Shown: piece after piece, positions 1 through 8,494 of the stretch
Layout of the letters: each line of letters starts with the position of its first letter
Position numbering within the stretch: position 1 is the stretch's first letter
Origin: CAIKOD01 sp035505975
GTDB taxonomy: Archaea; Halobacteriota; Methanomicrobia; Methanomicrobiales; Methanospirillaceae
Direction: 5' to 3'
DNA: 64,000 nt
NCBI GenBank assembly: GCA_035505975.1
Contig: DATJQJ010000053.1
Location: forward strand, 29,423 to 93,422
Notes under the pieces: generated by a model
What the model saw: the letters and a program-made list of their open reading frames with translations, nothing else
Databases searched by the model: none
Told to the model about the DNA's origin: nothing
Position numbers and translations under genes: made by a program

Positions 1-69
1 TCTCTCCCGCCGGGAGGTTCTTTTCACTATATCATTACCGGCGACGGGATCAAAAGCATCGACCGTTAA
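1..69 (+). CDS. 3' end of an unidentified protein, partial
   Basis: Frame 1 from the window edge is open for 22 codons and ends at a TAA at 67-69. The peptide ends with HYIITGDGIKSIDR. This pattern (aromatic, two hydrophobics, T, G, hydrophobic) resembles the C-terminal wing of winged-helix regulators, but 22 residues are too few to name a family. A 12-T run on the plus strand at about 452-463 could end this transcript. Confidence 0.35.
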   Translation, partial: SLPPGGSFHYIITGDGIKSIDR

Positions 70-162
70 AATCGGGATTTCTGGTTAAACAAGGCTATTC
101 AATCCATGGGGAATAATGTCTTCATGGCTTTTTTGTGACCTTCATTGATTTATGCCAAAACG

Positions 163-315
163 GTTGACAGAAGGGAGATTCACCACTCCCTGCCCCTCCC
201 CGGGCGGGATAGCCAGTGGGCAGGGTTGACGCTTGGAATGAAAATAATCGATTCCTGTACAGACCCTGTCCCAAGGGGGCCGCCGCAGCGGCGGGACGGA
301 GCCCCGGGAGCGTCA
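163..315 (-). repeat. Dispersed intergenic repeat, copy E (minus orientation)
   Basis: The gene-free stretch 70-486 holds this element. Read on the minus strand it starts GACGCTCCCGGGGCTC, passes through a GCCGCTGCGGCGGC hairpin and GGGACAGGGTCTG, then an AT-rich middle with GATTATTTT, then CTGGCTATCCC and GGGGAGGGGCAGGGAG, and ends at CTGTCAA. The same blocks occur in six other intergenic regions of the window. It lies between two convergent genes. Confidence 0.75.
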
Positions 316-451
316 GGTTTTCTGAATTATTAATCATCGATATAAAACCAGACGAGAGACTTTAATGCAAGAAATCATGAATGAAGAGGACACGCAGTTT
401 CCCGTATTCTGATTGTTTACCTTTCCTGCTTCAGTTTTCCTGCCGTAAATC

Positions 452-484
452 TTTTTTTTTTTTAAGTCTGGATAGTAAAAAAAA
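452..484. terminator. Convergent oligo-T terminators
   Basis: A run of 12 T on the plus strand (about 452-463) and a run of 8 A (477-484, so 8 T on the minus strand, just past the dapF stop) face each other. Oligo-T tracts are the usual archaeal transcription terminators. They would end the left-hand plus-strand gene and the minus-strand dapF operon. Confidence 0.6.
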
Positions 485-486
485 GG

Positions 487-1308
487 TTAAAACTCAATAA
501 CGCCGGTGAATACCGTGCTTGCCGGACCTTCGAGATGCGTTTCTTTCCCGACCCTGATGATAAGCGGACCTCCTTCAGTGTCGATATGCACCGTCTCGCC
601 GACCATGCCGATCTTATGGGCAATTGCCGCAGAGGCCGTCGCACCTGTCCCGCACGAGAGCGTCTCTCCTTCGATGCCGCGTTCATACGTCCTGATACGG
701 AGAGAATCCTCCCCATTTTTCTCGACAAAATCAACATTTGCCCCTTCCGGGAACGACGAATTGTTCCTGATCGCCGGTGCAACCGTTTCCAAAGCGACCG
801 ATACTACGTCGTCTATAAAGATGACCGCATGTGGAACCCCGGTATTCACTGCATAGACCTCATATCCGGCAATATTCTCCTTATATTCACCTGTACCGGT
901 GGCAGGAATAGCACTGCGGTCGAATGCCGGGTCAGGCATCAGGACATCGGCCATAAAATCATCGTCGATATACCGGATGGCAACCGGAATAAGGCCTGCT
1001 TTTGTCTCGATCACACATTTTTCCCCGACATGGTGGTGGTCGAAGGCGTATTTTACGAAACACCTGATCCCGTTTCCACACATTTCGGCTTCGCTCTGGT
1101 CAGGCTGAAACAACCGCATGGTCAAATCTCCTGTCGATTGCGCTTTTGAGAGGTAAAGAACGCCATCTGCACCGATACCGAAATGCCGGTCACAAAACGA
1201 GGCTGCAAATTCCCCTTTCATCGGATCGGGTATGACCAACTCGTCGTACTCGTCGATCAGGATAAAATCGTTGCCGTTACCGTGTAATTTGGTAAATGGA
1301 ATTTTCAC
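487..1308 (-). CDS. dapF: Diaminopimelate epimerase
   Basis: Interconverts LL- and meso-diaminopimelate in the cytoplasm, the penultimate step of lysine synthesis by the DAP route. The two catalytic cysteines are visible in MCGNGIRC (Cys about 77) and SCGTGATAS (Cys about 219), and the N-terminal FTKLHGNGNDF motif is intact. The reading frame is open upstream to 1344, overlapping the RuBisCO gene. The GTG at 1308 is preferred because it gives the standard MKIPFTKLHGNGNDF start and has AGGTGG about 8 nt upstream. It follows RuBisCO by 20 nt, so the two are probably cotranscribed. Length (273 aa) is normal. Confidence 0.93.
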   Translation of the reverse strand: MKIPFTKLHGNGNDFILIDEYDELVIPDPMKGEFAASFCDRHFGIGADGVLYLSKAQSTGDLTMRLFQPDQSEAEMCGNGIRCFVKYAFDHHHVGEKCVIETKAGLIPVAIRYIDDDFMADVLMPDPAFDRSAIPATGTGEYKENIAGYEVYAVNTGVPHAVIFIDDVVSVALETVAPAIRNNSSFPEGANVDFVEKNGEDSLRIRTYERGIEGETLSCGTGATASAAIAHKIGMVGETVHIDTEGGPLIIRVGKETHLEGPASTVFTGVIEF

Positions 1309-1328
1309 TGCTGTCCACCTCGTAGCTG

Positions 1329-2528
1329 TCAGCCGGTCCCCCATTGTTTGAGTGCCTGCTCGAGCTCGAAATGGTCCCTGGCATATTCAAGAGGGGGGAT
1401 CCCCGCCATGAACGCATCGACGGCCTGCCTCATTGCCTTCGCGCCGGCAGCGGTTCCTCCCGGATGACCGTGTATGCCTCCCCCGGCCTGAAGGGTAATA
1501 TCGGTCCCGAGCGTCGAGAGCTCTTTTGCCACCTTACCGGGGTGAAGCCCCCCGCTCGATACGGGGAATGTAGGCCTGATGCATCCGAATGGTTCGGAAA
1601 GGACGTGGTTATCTCCGACCACCTCATCGGCCGCATGCGCCATTTTGCCGCTGACCGTCCCCGTATGCAGCTGGTCGCCGCCGAGCATCCTGACGAGGCG
1701 TGCGAACGGCCGCATAGCGATGCCGTGCTCAGGGTTTCTGGTCATTGCTGCATGCATTGTCCTGTGGACGTGGATCGGGACCTTTACCGAAGGGTCTTCT
1801 GAAAGGGCCTGGAGTGCACCGAACCCGGCGGTGATTACATCGACCATTACCATATTCGCACCAAGGTCGATTGCATGTTCTGCCTGCTCCACGATCCGGT
1901 CGGCCCGTGACGTGATGTTGACGGCATACAGCACCTGCTGTCCTGTCTCGTCCCGTGCCTCGTCGAGGCTATGCATAACCCTCGGGAGGCGTTCTTCGAT
2001 CGGGCAGAATTTCTGGTTGGTAAGCGTCTCGTCGTCCTTGATCAGGTCGACCCCGCCGATTGCAGCCTGGTACGCCACCTCCGCCGTATCTTCAGGGGTC
2101 AGCCCGACTTTCGGCTTGATGATCGTCCCGACATGGGGTCTTTTGTTCGTGCCGACAATCCGGCGGACCCCGTGAATCCCGAATTTCGGTCCCTTGAAAG
2201 GGACGAGGTCATCGGGAAGGTCGAAGTCCAGGAGCCGGACGGCATCGAGTTTCGAGAGACCGAACAGGTTGCCGGCAACGACCGACAGGTACTGGGGGAC
2301 GTTCCCTGGTTCGAAGATCTCACCAGGATACCGGATTTTCGCGATTTGTCCCTGGCCGGAAGGTCGTATATCGACCACTACCCCGTCGAGCCGCTTCACG
2401 TAATCCATCCGGGTCGTTATCCCGGTCCAGGTCCCGGTCGTCTCTTCATCGGCCAGCGCCTGGGCGGCTTCAGCCGGCGTAGTATCCTTCCTCGGCCTGA
2501 AATAATATGTTGCAATTACATCCGACAT
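1329..2528 (-). CDS. rbcL: Ribulose-bisphosphate carboxylase, type III (archaeal)
   Basis: Carboxylates ribulose 1,5-bisphosphate to two 3-phosphoglycerates. Active-site blocks are present in order: GTIIKPK, the carbamylated lysine and metal ligands in GGVDLIKDDE, HVHRTMHAAMTRN, SGGLHPGK and GGGIHGHPGG. The protein is 399 aa, on the short side for type III forms. It lies 15 nt downstream of ribose-1,5-bisphosphate isomerase, the enzyme that makes its substrate in the archaeal nucleoside-phosphate pathway. That adjacency supports nucleotide-ribose recycling rather than a Calvin cycle. A phosphoribulokinase-linked role, shown in some Methanomicrobiales, cannot be excluded because neither phosphoribulokinase nor AMP phosphorylase is in the window. 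Confidence 0.95.
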   Translation of the reverse strand: MSDVIATYYFRPRKDTTPAEAAQALADEETTGTWTGITTRMDYVKRLDGVVVDIRPSGQGQIAKIRYPGEIFEPGNVPQYLSVVAGNLFGLSKLDAVRLLDFDLPDDLVPFKGPKFGIHGVRRIVGTNKRPHVGTIIKPKVGLTPEDTAEVAYQAAIGGVDLIKDDETLTNQKFCPIEERLPRVMHSLDEARDETGQQVLYAVNITSRADRIVEQAEHAIDLGANMVMVDVITAGFGALQALSEDPSVKVPIHVHRTMHAAMTRNPEHGIAMRPFARLVRMLGGDQLHTGTVSGKMAHAADEVVGDNHVLSEPFGCIRPTFPVSSGGLHPGKVAKELSTLGTDITLQAGGGIHGHPGGTAAGAKAMRQAVDAFMAGIPPLEYARDHFELEQALKQWGTG

Positions 2529-2543
2529 GTCTGCATTTCTCCC

Positions 2544-3515
2544 CTAATCATGGTGGTCCATCTTAAATTCACCGCGAAACTCCTGTATTTCCCAGTGAAG
2601 GTAATCCCTGATAATTATATAAGCCATCTGGGGCGGGATCGCCCCGGCCTCGGTGACGATGAGGTCGACATATTCTGCAGGGGTTACATCGAATGCAGGG
2701 TTTCTCACCGTTACATGAGGTAACCCTCCGGCAATCCCGGGGGGAAGGACCTCCCCTGCAGGACGTTCTTCGATCTCGATCATCTCTCCAAGAATTGTTC
2801 TCGGCGCAAATTTGTAGGTTTCTGCGGCGACGAGGAAACTGGTCCTTGCCTCATGGGCAGCAAGTGCGATCTGCGCAGTCCCGATTTTATTAACTACCGC
2901 ACCGTTGACGGCAACGGCGTCGGCACCGGTTATAACCAGGTCGACTTCGTTGATGAACGATCGCACCGCTGAGTCGACGATAAAATTCGTCTTTATCCCG
3001 GCATCATTGAGCACCCGTATGGTCACAAGCCCCTGGTTCCTGGGTCTCACTTCCGTCGCAAAGACCGTGATATTCTTTCCTTCCCGGCTTGCCTCGATGA
3101 TGCAGGAAAGTGCAGCTTCAGAATTACAGTGGGTGAGGACCGTATCCCCGTCGCGGATATGCCGGGCCCCGATTTTTGCTATCCTTTCCACGGCGTTCCG
3201 TGAAGATGAGATAAATTCATCAGCCCTCTCCCTGATAGCCGCCCTCGCCCCCACGATCGAGTCTTCACCCACCATCGCCCCCATTACAAGGTGCACGGCG
3301 TTGGGCAGGGAAACGGCTGTCGGGCGCGTTCCGACAAGATATTGAGCCGCAGATTCCATTTCTTCCCGAAAGCGACCGATGTCGGGTACGTCGAGCGTTT
3401 CCGCATGGTCTGCCAGCGCTTCGACTGCGGCACGGGCAATACGCCCGGCTCCCCTGATTTCCATGCTCTTTATCTTCTCCCGGGTATCAGTAAGAACCAT
3501 CGAAGCTTCATTCAT
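2544..3515 (-). CDS. Ribose-1,5-bisphosphate isomerase
   Basis: Converts ribose 1,5-bisphosphate to ribulose 1,5-bisphosphate for RuBisCO. It belongs to the eIF2B alpha/beta/delta-related family; the GTRPTAVSLPNAVHLV block (about residues 62-77), the THCNSEA motif (about 128) and VDLVITGADAVAVNGAVVNKIGT (about 192-214, containing the catalytic acid region) are typical. At 323 aa the length is normal. It is the first gene of the minus-strand set R15Pi-rbcL-dapF, and its start is only 43 bp from the divergent HAD gene, so the two promoters must overlap. Distinguishing it from methylthioribose-1-phosphate isomerase rests on the RuBisCO neighbour and overall sequence. Confidence 0.9.
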   Translation of the reverse strand: MNEASMVLTDTREKIKSMEIRGAGRIARAAVEALADHAETLDVPDIGRFREEMESAAQYLVGTRPTAVSLPNAVHLVMGAMVGEDSIVGARAAIRERADEFISSSRNAVERIAKIGARHIRDGDTVLTHCNSEAALSCIIEASREGKNITVFATEVRPRNQGLVTIRVLNDAGIKTNFIVDSAVRSFINEVDLVITGADAVAVNGAVVNKIGTAQIALAAHEARTSFLVAAETYKFAPRTILGEMIEIEERPAGEVLPPGIAGGLPHVTVRNPAFDVTPAEYVDLIVTEAGAIPPQMAYIIIRDYLHWEIQEFRGEFKMDHHD

Positions 3516-3558
3516 TCAAGGATAGCTGACTAAATAGAGTTTATGGGGAGAAATTCGC

Positions 3559-4380
3559 ATGTCTGTCGCGGTCGTATTCGATAGTGCCGGTACCCTGCTC
3601 CATACCTACCGGGTCGCCAAGGATGTCCTCAACAATGAACTCCTCCCCGGCATTGAGACCACCATGCTTACCTTCAGTTCGCCAGACAGGGTCCTCGTCG
3701 TGATGCATATTCACTCCCGTGACGTAGTCGCGGCCCCGCCGGACATGCTGCTTTCACAATTCCTCGTCGAACGAAATGCAGGGTTCGGGATCAGCTGCAC
3801 CCGGAAAATAATTACATCCGAAGAGATTGGCGATACCCTGTACCGGGACACTACAGCAAGGGTCAACGACCTCCAGCAATGTATCAGGGATGTCTGGAAG
3901 ACCTGCAGCCGCGAGGCCGTCGTTACCATGAACAGCGGGGTAATCCTCAACATGGCCCTCCACTGTATCGAATTTACGGTCACCACCGGGGGGAGGCCGT
4001 TCGAGGGTGCAAAAGAGGCGATCACCGACCTGCACCGGATGGGGATACCGACGTTTATCGCATCGGGAGACCGTACCGCGAAACTGGAACGGATTGCAGA
4101 TTATCTCGGTATCCCGAGGGACAGGGTATATGGCGTTGCGACACCCTCGGTCAAGGCCCAGATCGTTGCCGACCTGAAATGCGAATACGATACCATCGTC
4201 ATGGTCGGCGACAGCATCAACGATCTCTGTGCCATGAAAATGGCGGATATCGCGATACTTACCGAAGAACAGTCAGGCGGAAAACCGGAAGAACTCTACG
4301 ATACGGCAGAGTACGTAGTGAAAAGCGTATCCGAAGTGGTCGAGATCGTAAAGAAATTGCAGGCCCCTGATGTCCCCTGA
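3559..4380 (+). CDS. HAD-superfamily protein, P-type-ATPase-like, beside MCR activation genes
   Basis: A 273-aa soluble HAD-fold protein. Motif I is VVFDSAGTLL near the N-terminus, so the nucleophile Asp9 is present, but the second Asp of the usual DxD is Ala. Motif II is FIASGD, motif III a lysine in SVKAQIVADLK, motif IV VMVGDSINDL. This D-x-A-G-T plus GDSIND set resembles the phosphorylation domain of P-type ATPases and phosphonatases rather than sugar phosphatases. The N-terminal 140 residues, which include the cap, match no function I recognise. It lies 54 nt upstream of atwA on the same strand, but atwA has its own TATA box. The substrate is unknown; a link to MCR activation is only inferred from position. 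Confidence 0.7.
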   Translation: MSVAVVFDSAGTLLHTYRVAKDVLNNELLPGIETTMLTFSSPDRVLVVMHIHSRDVVAAPPDMLLSQFLVERNAGFGISCTRKIITSEEIGDTLYRDTTARVNDLQQCIRDVWKTCSREAVVTMNSGVILNMALHCIEFTVTTGGRPFEGAKEAITDLHRMGIPTFIASGDRTAKLERIADYLGIPRDRVYGVATPSVKAQIVADLKCEYDTIVMVGDSINDLCAMKMADIAILTEEQSGGKPEELYDTAEYVVKSVSEVVEIVKKLQAPDVP

Positions 4381-4383
4381 TAC

Positions 4384-4433
4384 CTATATAAAAGGTAATA
4401 TGTCACTACGCTACATTAGCTACTCAGGTGATG
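4384..4433 (+). promoter_or_regulatory. Promoter and ribosome binding site of the MCR activation operon
   Basis: CTATATAAAAGG at 4384-4395 is a near-ideal archaeal TATA box, about 40-50 nt before the atwA ATG. That predicts transcription starting at about 4415. AGGTGAT at about 4426-4432 is complementary to the 16S rRNA 3' end and sits just before the ATG at 4435. Confidence 0.7.
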
Positions 4434-4434
4434 A

Positions 4435-6045
4435 ATGACCCCATTGATATCCGTATCGAAGCTCTGCATGGATTTCGACGGAAAACGAGTCCTCGATACA
4501 ATATCTTTTGAGCTTTCCGAGGGAGAAATACTGGGAATTATCGGAAGGAGCGGCGCAGGAAAGACCGTTCTGATGCAACTGATGAGAGGGGTGGAACAAC
4601 CACCCACGAGCGGTTCCATTATTTATCACATCGCGTCGTGCGACGTGTGCGATTATGTCGACGTCCCAAGCAAAAGAGGCCAGCCCTGTCCCAAATGCGG
4701 GGGATTGTTAAAAGCTGCCGATATCGATTTCTGGAACGAGGCAAACGAGGCCATGAAGCGCCGGATCATGAACCGGACCGCGATCATGTTCCAGAGGACG
4801 TTTGCTCTTTACGGTAACGACAGGGTCATCGAGAACGTCCTCCATGCCCTCGACGATATCGATTATCCGGCGGAAAAAGCAATAGGCAGGGCCGCAGACC
4901 TCCTCGACCAGGTACGGCTCTCCCACAGGATGATGCATATCGCAAGAGACCTTTCGGGGGGTGAGAAGCAACGGGTGGTCCTTGCCCGTCAGCTCGCCAA
5001 GGAACCGTTTGTCCTGTATGCCGACGAACCAACCGGTACTCTCGACCCGGAAACCGCGAAAATTGTCCATTCCATGCTTCTCGAGGCCGGGAAAGCGAAC
5101 GACATGGGCATGGTGGTCACCTCTCACTTCTCACAGGTGATCCAGGACGTGGCTGACCGGGCAATGCTCCTTGTGGACGGGAAAGTGGCGGGGCTTGGGA
5201 CCCCGGCCGAGATCATCGCGAAATTCATGAAGGATTACAGTGACCAGGAACACTTCGAGGTCCCGGAGATCGGGGAGAAGATTCTGGCCGCACGTGACGT
5301 GATGAAACGCTATATTTCTGTCGACAGGGGCGTGGTGCGGGCAGTGAACGGGGTCACTTTCGATGTGTATACGAAAGAGATATTCGGCATCATCGGTAAG
5401 AGCGGGGCTGGAAAGACCACCCTGTCAAGGATTATTTCCGGGATCATCGAACCGACATCGGGCGAAATGAACATAAAAATAGGCGATGAGTGGATCGATA
5501 TGACGAAGCCCGGGATCGAGAACCGGGGAAGGGCAAAGGGTTACATAGGGCTTCTCCACCAGGAATACGACCTGTTTCCCCACAGGACGGTGCTCGACAA
5601 CCTGACCGATGCCATCGGCCTTGAATTCCCGAAAGAACTTGCGATCAGGAAGGCGGTCATCACCTTGCGGATGGCCGGGTTTACCGAAGATAAAAGCAGG
5701 GAAATCCTCGAACGCTATCCTTCCCAGCTCTCGGAAGGCGAGAAACACCGGGTCGCCCTTGCCCAGGTCCTCATTCGGGAACCAAGGCTTGTCATCCTCG
5801 ACGAACCGACAGGGACTATGGATCCTATCACGAAACTCGATGTGAAGCATTCCATTATGCATTCCCGCGATGAGATGGACGAGACGTTCATCGTGGTCTC
5901 CCATGACATGGAATTCGTCAGGGACATCTGTGACAGGATTGCCCTGATGCGGGGTGGTAAGATCGTCATGATTGGGAAGACGTCGGAAGTACTTGCAAGC
6001 CTGACCGATGAAGAACGCGAGGTCATGTCCAAACCGGCGGCGTGA
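4435..6045 (+). CDS. atwA: Methyl-coenzyme M reductase system component A2 (two ABC domains)
   Basis: Supplies ATP hydrolysis for reductive activation of the nickel cofactor F430 in methyl-coenzyme M reductase. It has two ABC ATPase domains in one chain: Walker A GRSGAGKT at 37-44 and GKSGAGKTT near 322-330, with LSGGEKQR and LSEGEKHR signatures and DEPTGTLD/DEPTGTMD Walker B regions. A four-cysteine insert (CDVC at 69-72, CPKC at 85-88) in the first domain looks like a zinc finger and is typical of the A2 family. There are no membrane segments. At 536 aa it is full length. It is the first gene of the tight mmp operon, and its TGA lies 14 nt before the preferred mmp3 ATG at 6060 (it would overlap a GTG at 6042). 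Confidence 0.95.
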   Translation: MTPLISVSKLCMDFDGKRVLDTISFELSEGEILGIIGRSGAGKTVLMQLMRGVEQPPTSGSIIYHIASCDVCDYVDVPSKRGQPCPKCGGLLKAADIDFWNEANEAMKRRIMNRTAIMFQRTFALYGNDRVIENVLHALDDIDYPAEKAIGRAADLLDQVRLSHRMMHIARDLSGGEKQRVVLARQLAKEPFVLYADEPTGTLDPETAKIVHSMLLEAGKANDMGMVVTSHFSQVIQDVADRAMLLVDGKVAGLGTPAEIIAKFMKDYSDQEHFEVPEIGEKILAARDVMKRYISVDRGVVRAVNGVTFDVYTKEIFGIIGKSGAGKTTLSRIISGIIEPTSGEMNIKIGDEWIDMTKPGIENRGRAKGYIGLLHQEYDLFPHRTVLDNLTDAIGLEFPKELAIRKAVITLRMAGFTEDKSREILERYPSQLSEGEKHRVALAQVLIREPRLVILDEPTGTMDPITKLDVKHSIMHSRDEMDETFIVVSHDMEFVRDICDRIALMRGGKIVMIGKTSEVLASLTDEEREVMSKPAA

Positions 6046-6059
6046 GTTGCGGGCGATCC

Positions 6060-7589
6060 ATGATCTCCATCCACCTTGACGGGGCACCACTCGAAATCGC
6101 AGAAGGCAGTACTCTCGGATCGGTTCTCAGGGACCACGACCCTGAATGCTGCGTGGCGGTCATCCGGCCCGGTACCCAGGAAAAGGAGAAAACCGAGAAT
6201 GTTCAGGCAGCGACAACTGCCGGGGAACTAAACATAGAAATTTTCGTTCCGGGCAGCATCCCGGTCGAAGACGGTAACTTTGTCGCAGGCCTGAACCTTC
6301 ACTGGGAAGACCGTTATTCTGCTGCATTCGGCCCGTTCCCCCGCGAATTCGTTCCCGACCGGCGGGCACGTCTCTACGAACGGGGTGACGTGATCCTTGG
6401 ATGCGGAGGTTACGACCCGAAACAGTCGTACCTCATCTTCTCCAGACTCCGCCATTCGGCTGACCATGGTGCCGGGGCCGACGGAGGGGTGATCGGCAGG
6501 GTCGTCTCAGGTCGCGGCATCATCGACAGGTGGAAGCCGGGAGACAGGATCACCGGCATCGTCCCGGTCATCGCCTGGGCTGACACGACGCGCTCGTTTA
6601 CGACAAATGACCTGGACCTGGTCCTCGAAGACGGGATGCAGGTGGTCAGTCATGTCGAAATGAACGTGCAGGGCTATTCGCAGGACCATATCGATCCGGC
6701 AGCCGCGGCGAGCGTGGAGCACCTCCTGCTTGCCACGGTAACCGGAAAGTTCAGGGTTGCCAGGGCGGCAAGCACCCATATTTTCGACGACACATGGTCG
6801 CCAAACGATGTCCCGATGGAACTTGAACAGCCAAGGAGGGAAGGGACGGTAACGGTACGGACTAAAGGGCGGTCCCGGGGGGGCGTTTATATTTACACTG
6901 CCGATGTCCCGAGTAACCAGTTTCACACAACGGTCGGCCAGGTCACTCACGGGATTGAGCTTGCCAAGCTTGCGAAAGAGAAGGACATTTTTTCAATCGA
7001 AGTCAAACCGGAGATGTTCGACCTGCTCGGGCTGCCCCTGCCTGAAGCAGAGCAGATCGCCCGTACGCGGAACATCGATGCAACTGTCGACGACAGGTCT
7101 GGGGGCGATCGGATCGTCGTCGGGCAGGAGCCGGTGACAAGCCTTGAAGTGCTGGCGAAAGGGGCTGTCGCAATTACGACCCGTCCGATTTCAAAGGTGA
7201 TCGACATCGAGCTTTTTGATTCCGCTGCACCCGATACCTGCCGGATATTCCGCCGTCTCAGCGGGCTCTGGTCCCACAGCGTTGGTCAGATACCGGCATT
7301 CTTCATCCTGGATGACGTGTATCTTTTTAAACCTGCCATTCCAAAAGGGGTGAATATCATTCCCGAAAATACTCCGGTTTCAGAAGTCCCCGCAGGGTCC
7401 CTGGCAATGACCAATGAAGCGAGGAAACTTGTCGGTCTCGTGGGTGTCAGGGTCTCGTCCAACAGCGAGTTCGGACCCACGTCCGAACCCTTCGAAGGCA
7501 CTAACATCATCGGCAGGGTGCTCGACCTCGACAAGCTGAAATCGATCAGGGAGAGGGATATCGTTCATATCAGGGAGGTGAGGAGATGA
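6060..7589 (+). CDS. mmp3: Methanogenesis marker protein 3
   Basis: A protein conserved in methanogens and found with the methyl-coenzyme M reductase activation (component A3a) genes. It is about 509 aa; the N-terminus ISIHLDGAPLEI is a ubiquitin-like or TGS-like strand pattern, and the second half carries the cyclophilin-like section known in this family. The frame opens at a GTG at 6042 that overlaps the atwA stop. ATG 6060 is preferred because GGGCGATC precedes it and MISIHLDG is the natural start. Its end overlaps mmp6 by 4 nt (ATGA), indicating translational coupling. The assignment is from recognisable overall sequence and synteny; no catalytic site can be pointed to. Confidence 0.88.
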   Translation: MISIHLDGAPLEIAEGSTLGSVLRDHDPECCVAVIRPGTQEKEKTENVQAATTAGELNIEIFVPGSIPVEDGNFVAGLNLHWEDRYSAAFGPFPREFVPDRRARLYERGDVILGCGGYDPKQSYLIFSRLRHSADHGAGADGGVIGRVVSGRGIIDRWKPGDRITGIVPVIAWADTTRSFTTNDLDLVLEDGMQVVSHVEMNVQGYSQDHIDPAAAASVEHLLLATVTGKFRVARAASTHIFDDTWSPNDVPMELEQPRREGTVTVRTKGRSRGGVYIYTADVPSNQFHTTVGQVTHGIELAKLAKEKDIFSIEVKPEMFDLLGLPLPEAEQIARTRNIDATVDDRSGGDRIVVGQEPVTSLEVLAKGAVAITTRPISKVIDIELFDSAAPDTCRIFRRLSGLWSHSVGQIPAFFILDDVYLFKPAIPKGVNIIPENTPVSEVPAGSLAMTNEARKLVGLVGVRVSSNSEFGPTSEPFEGTNIIGRVLDLDKLKSIRERDIVHIREVRR

Positions 7590-8044
7590 GCGAGTACGTT
7601 CCGCAGTATGTAAACACTGTTACCAAGTATATTTTTGTCGAGTCCCCGGAGATGACCCCCCAGGACCTTGCCGTGAGGGCATATGAAATTTCAGAGGGCG
7701 CCATGATAAAAGAAACCTGTTTCGGCCTCCAGGTCACCGGAAAACCGGAAGAAGTCGATGCCATCGTCGATTCACTCAGGAAGCTGGATCCCGATCATAT
7801 TTTTGTGAAAGACCGCGGATTCCCGCCGGGTGATGAACGAAGGTGCCGGGCAAATCTCGGCGGGGCCCGTCCCGGGTTCTTTGGTCATGAATTTGAATTG
7901 ACGCTCATCCGCCACGTGTCACACGGCCTCCATGAACTACCCGGGCGCAACCCTGACGCCGAAGCGCATCCCCCTTCGCCACATACCGAGGAAAAACTGG
8001 ACATTTACCGCCTTAAGAAACTGATTGATGCACAGGAGCCATAA
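7586..8044 (+). CDS. mmp6: Methanogenesis marker protein 6
   Basis: A 152-aa methanogen-specific protein encoded in the MCR activation operon. The N-terminal 80 residues (TKYIFVESPEMTPQDLAVRAYEIS onward, with a typical KETCFGL segment) are the conserved core. The tail is His- and Pro-rich (for example HPPSPHTEEK). A strong GGGAGGTGAGG ribosome binding site precedes ATG 7586, which overlaps the mmp3 stop. Family members are reported as parts of the activation complex; the exact role is not visible in the sequence. Confidence 0.87.
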   Translation: MSEYVPQYVNTVTKYIFVESPEMTPQDLAVRAYEISEGAMIKETCFGLQVTGKPEEVDAIVDSLRKLDPDHIFVKDRGFPPGDERRCRANLGGARPGFFGHEFELTLIRHVSHGLHELPGRNPDAEAHPPSPHTEEKLDIYRLKKLIDAQEP

Positions 8045-8047
8045 ACA

Positions 8048-8494
8048 ATGGTGAAAGTTTTTATTTATCCTGCGACGAGCCTTATCCTCTCCGATCTGGT
8101 TGCACGGTTTGGTCATAAACCCCTTTCAGCAGCCCAGCAGATCAGGGAGCACATCCAGACTGCCGGCGTCGAGATCCCCCCACTGCAGATCAGCCCCGAG
8201 GACCCGAAAAAGGGGTTAAAATATGCTGCGGTCGAGGTCCCTTCAGGGGTAAGGGGGCGGATGTCGCTCTATGGTCCCATGGTCGAGGATGCGGAAGCTG
8301 CGATCATCGTCAATGACGCCGATCTCGCGTTCGGATGCATGGGATGCGCAAGGACCAACGAGCTCATCGTATTCCTCCTTAAGAAAAGGGACATCCCGGT
8401 CCTCGAACTGAACTATCCACGGAACGACGAAGAAGGAACCGAATTCGTTGCAGCCATCAGGAAGTTTCTCATCGACCTCGGAGGTGCGAAATGA
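8048..8494 (+). CDS. mmp5: Methanogenesis marker protein 5
   Basis: A 148-aa protein of the methanogenesis marker 5 family, starting 3 nt after mmp6. It contains two nearby cysteines in FGCMGCAR (about residues 97-104) that could bind an iron-sulfur cluster or metal; that role is inference. It ends in a 4-nt overlap with mmp15. A soluble alpha/beta fold is suggested by alternating hydrophobic strands such as AAIIVND and IPVLELNYP. Confidence 0.87.
   Translation: MVKVFIYPATSLILSDLVARFGHKPLSAAQQIREHIQTAGVEIPPLQISPEDPKKGLKYAAVEVPSGVRGRMSLYGPMVEDAEAAIIVNDADLAFGCMGCARTNELIVFLLKKRDIPVLELNYPRNDEEGTEFVAAIRKFLIDLGGAK

Noticed and set aside
535..1149. Open plus-strand frame of about 200 codons
   Set aside because: It lies wholly antisense to dapF, whose catalytic motifs are intact, and its translation resembles no protein family.
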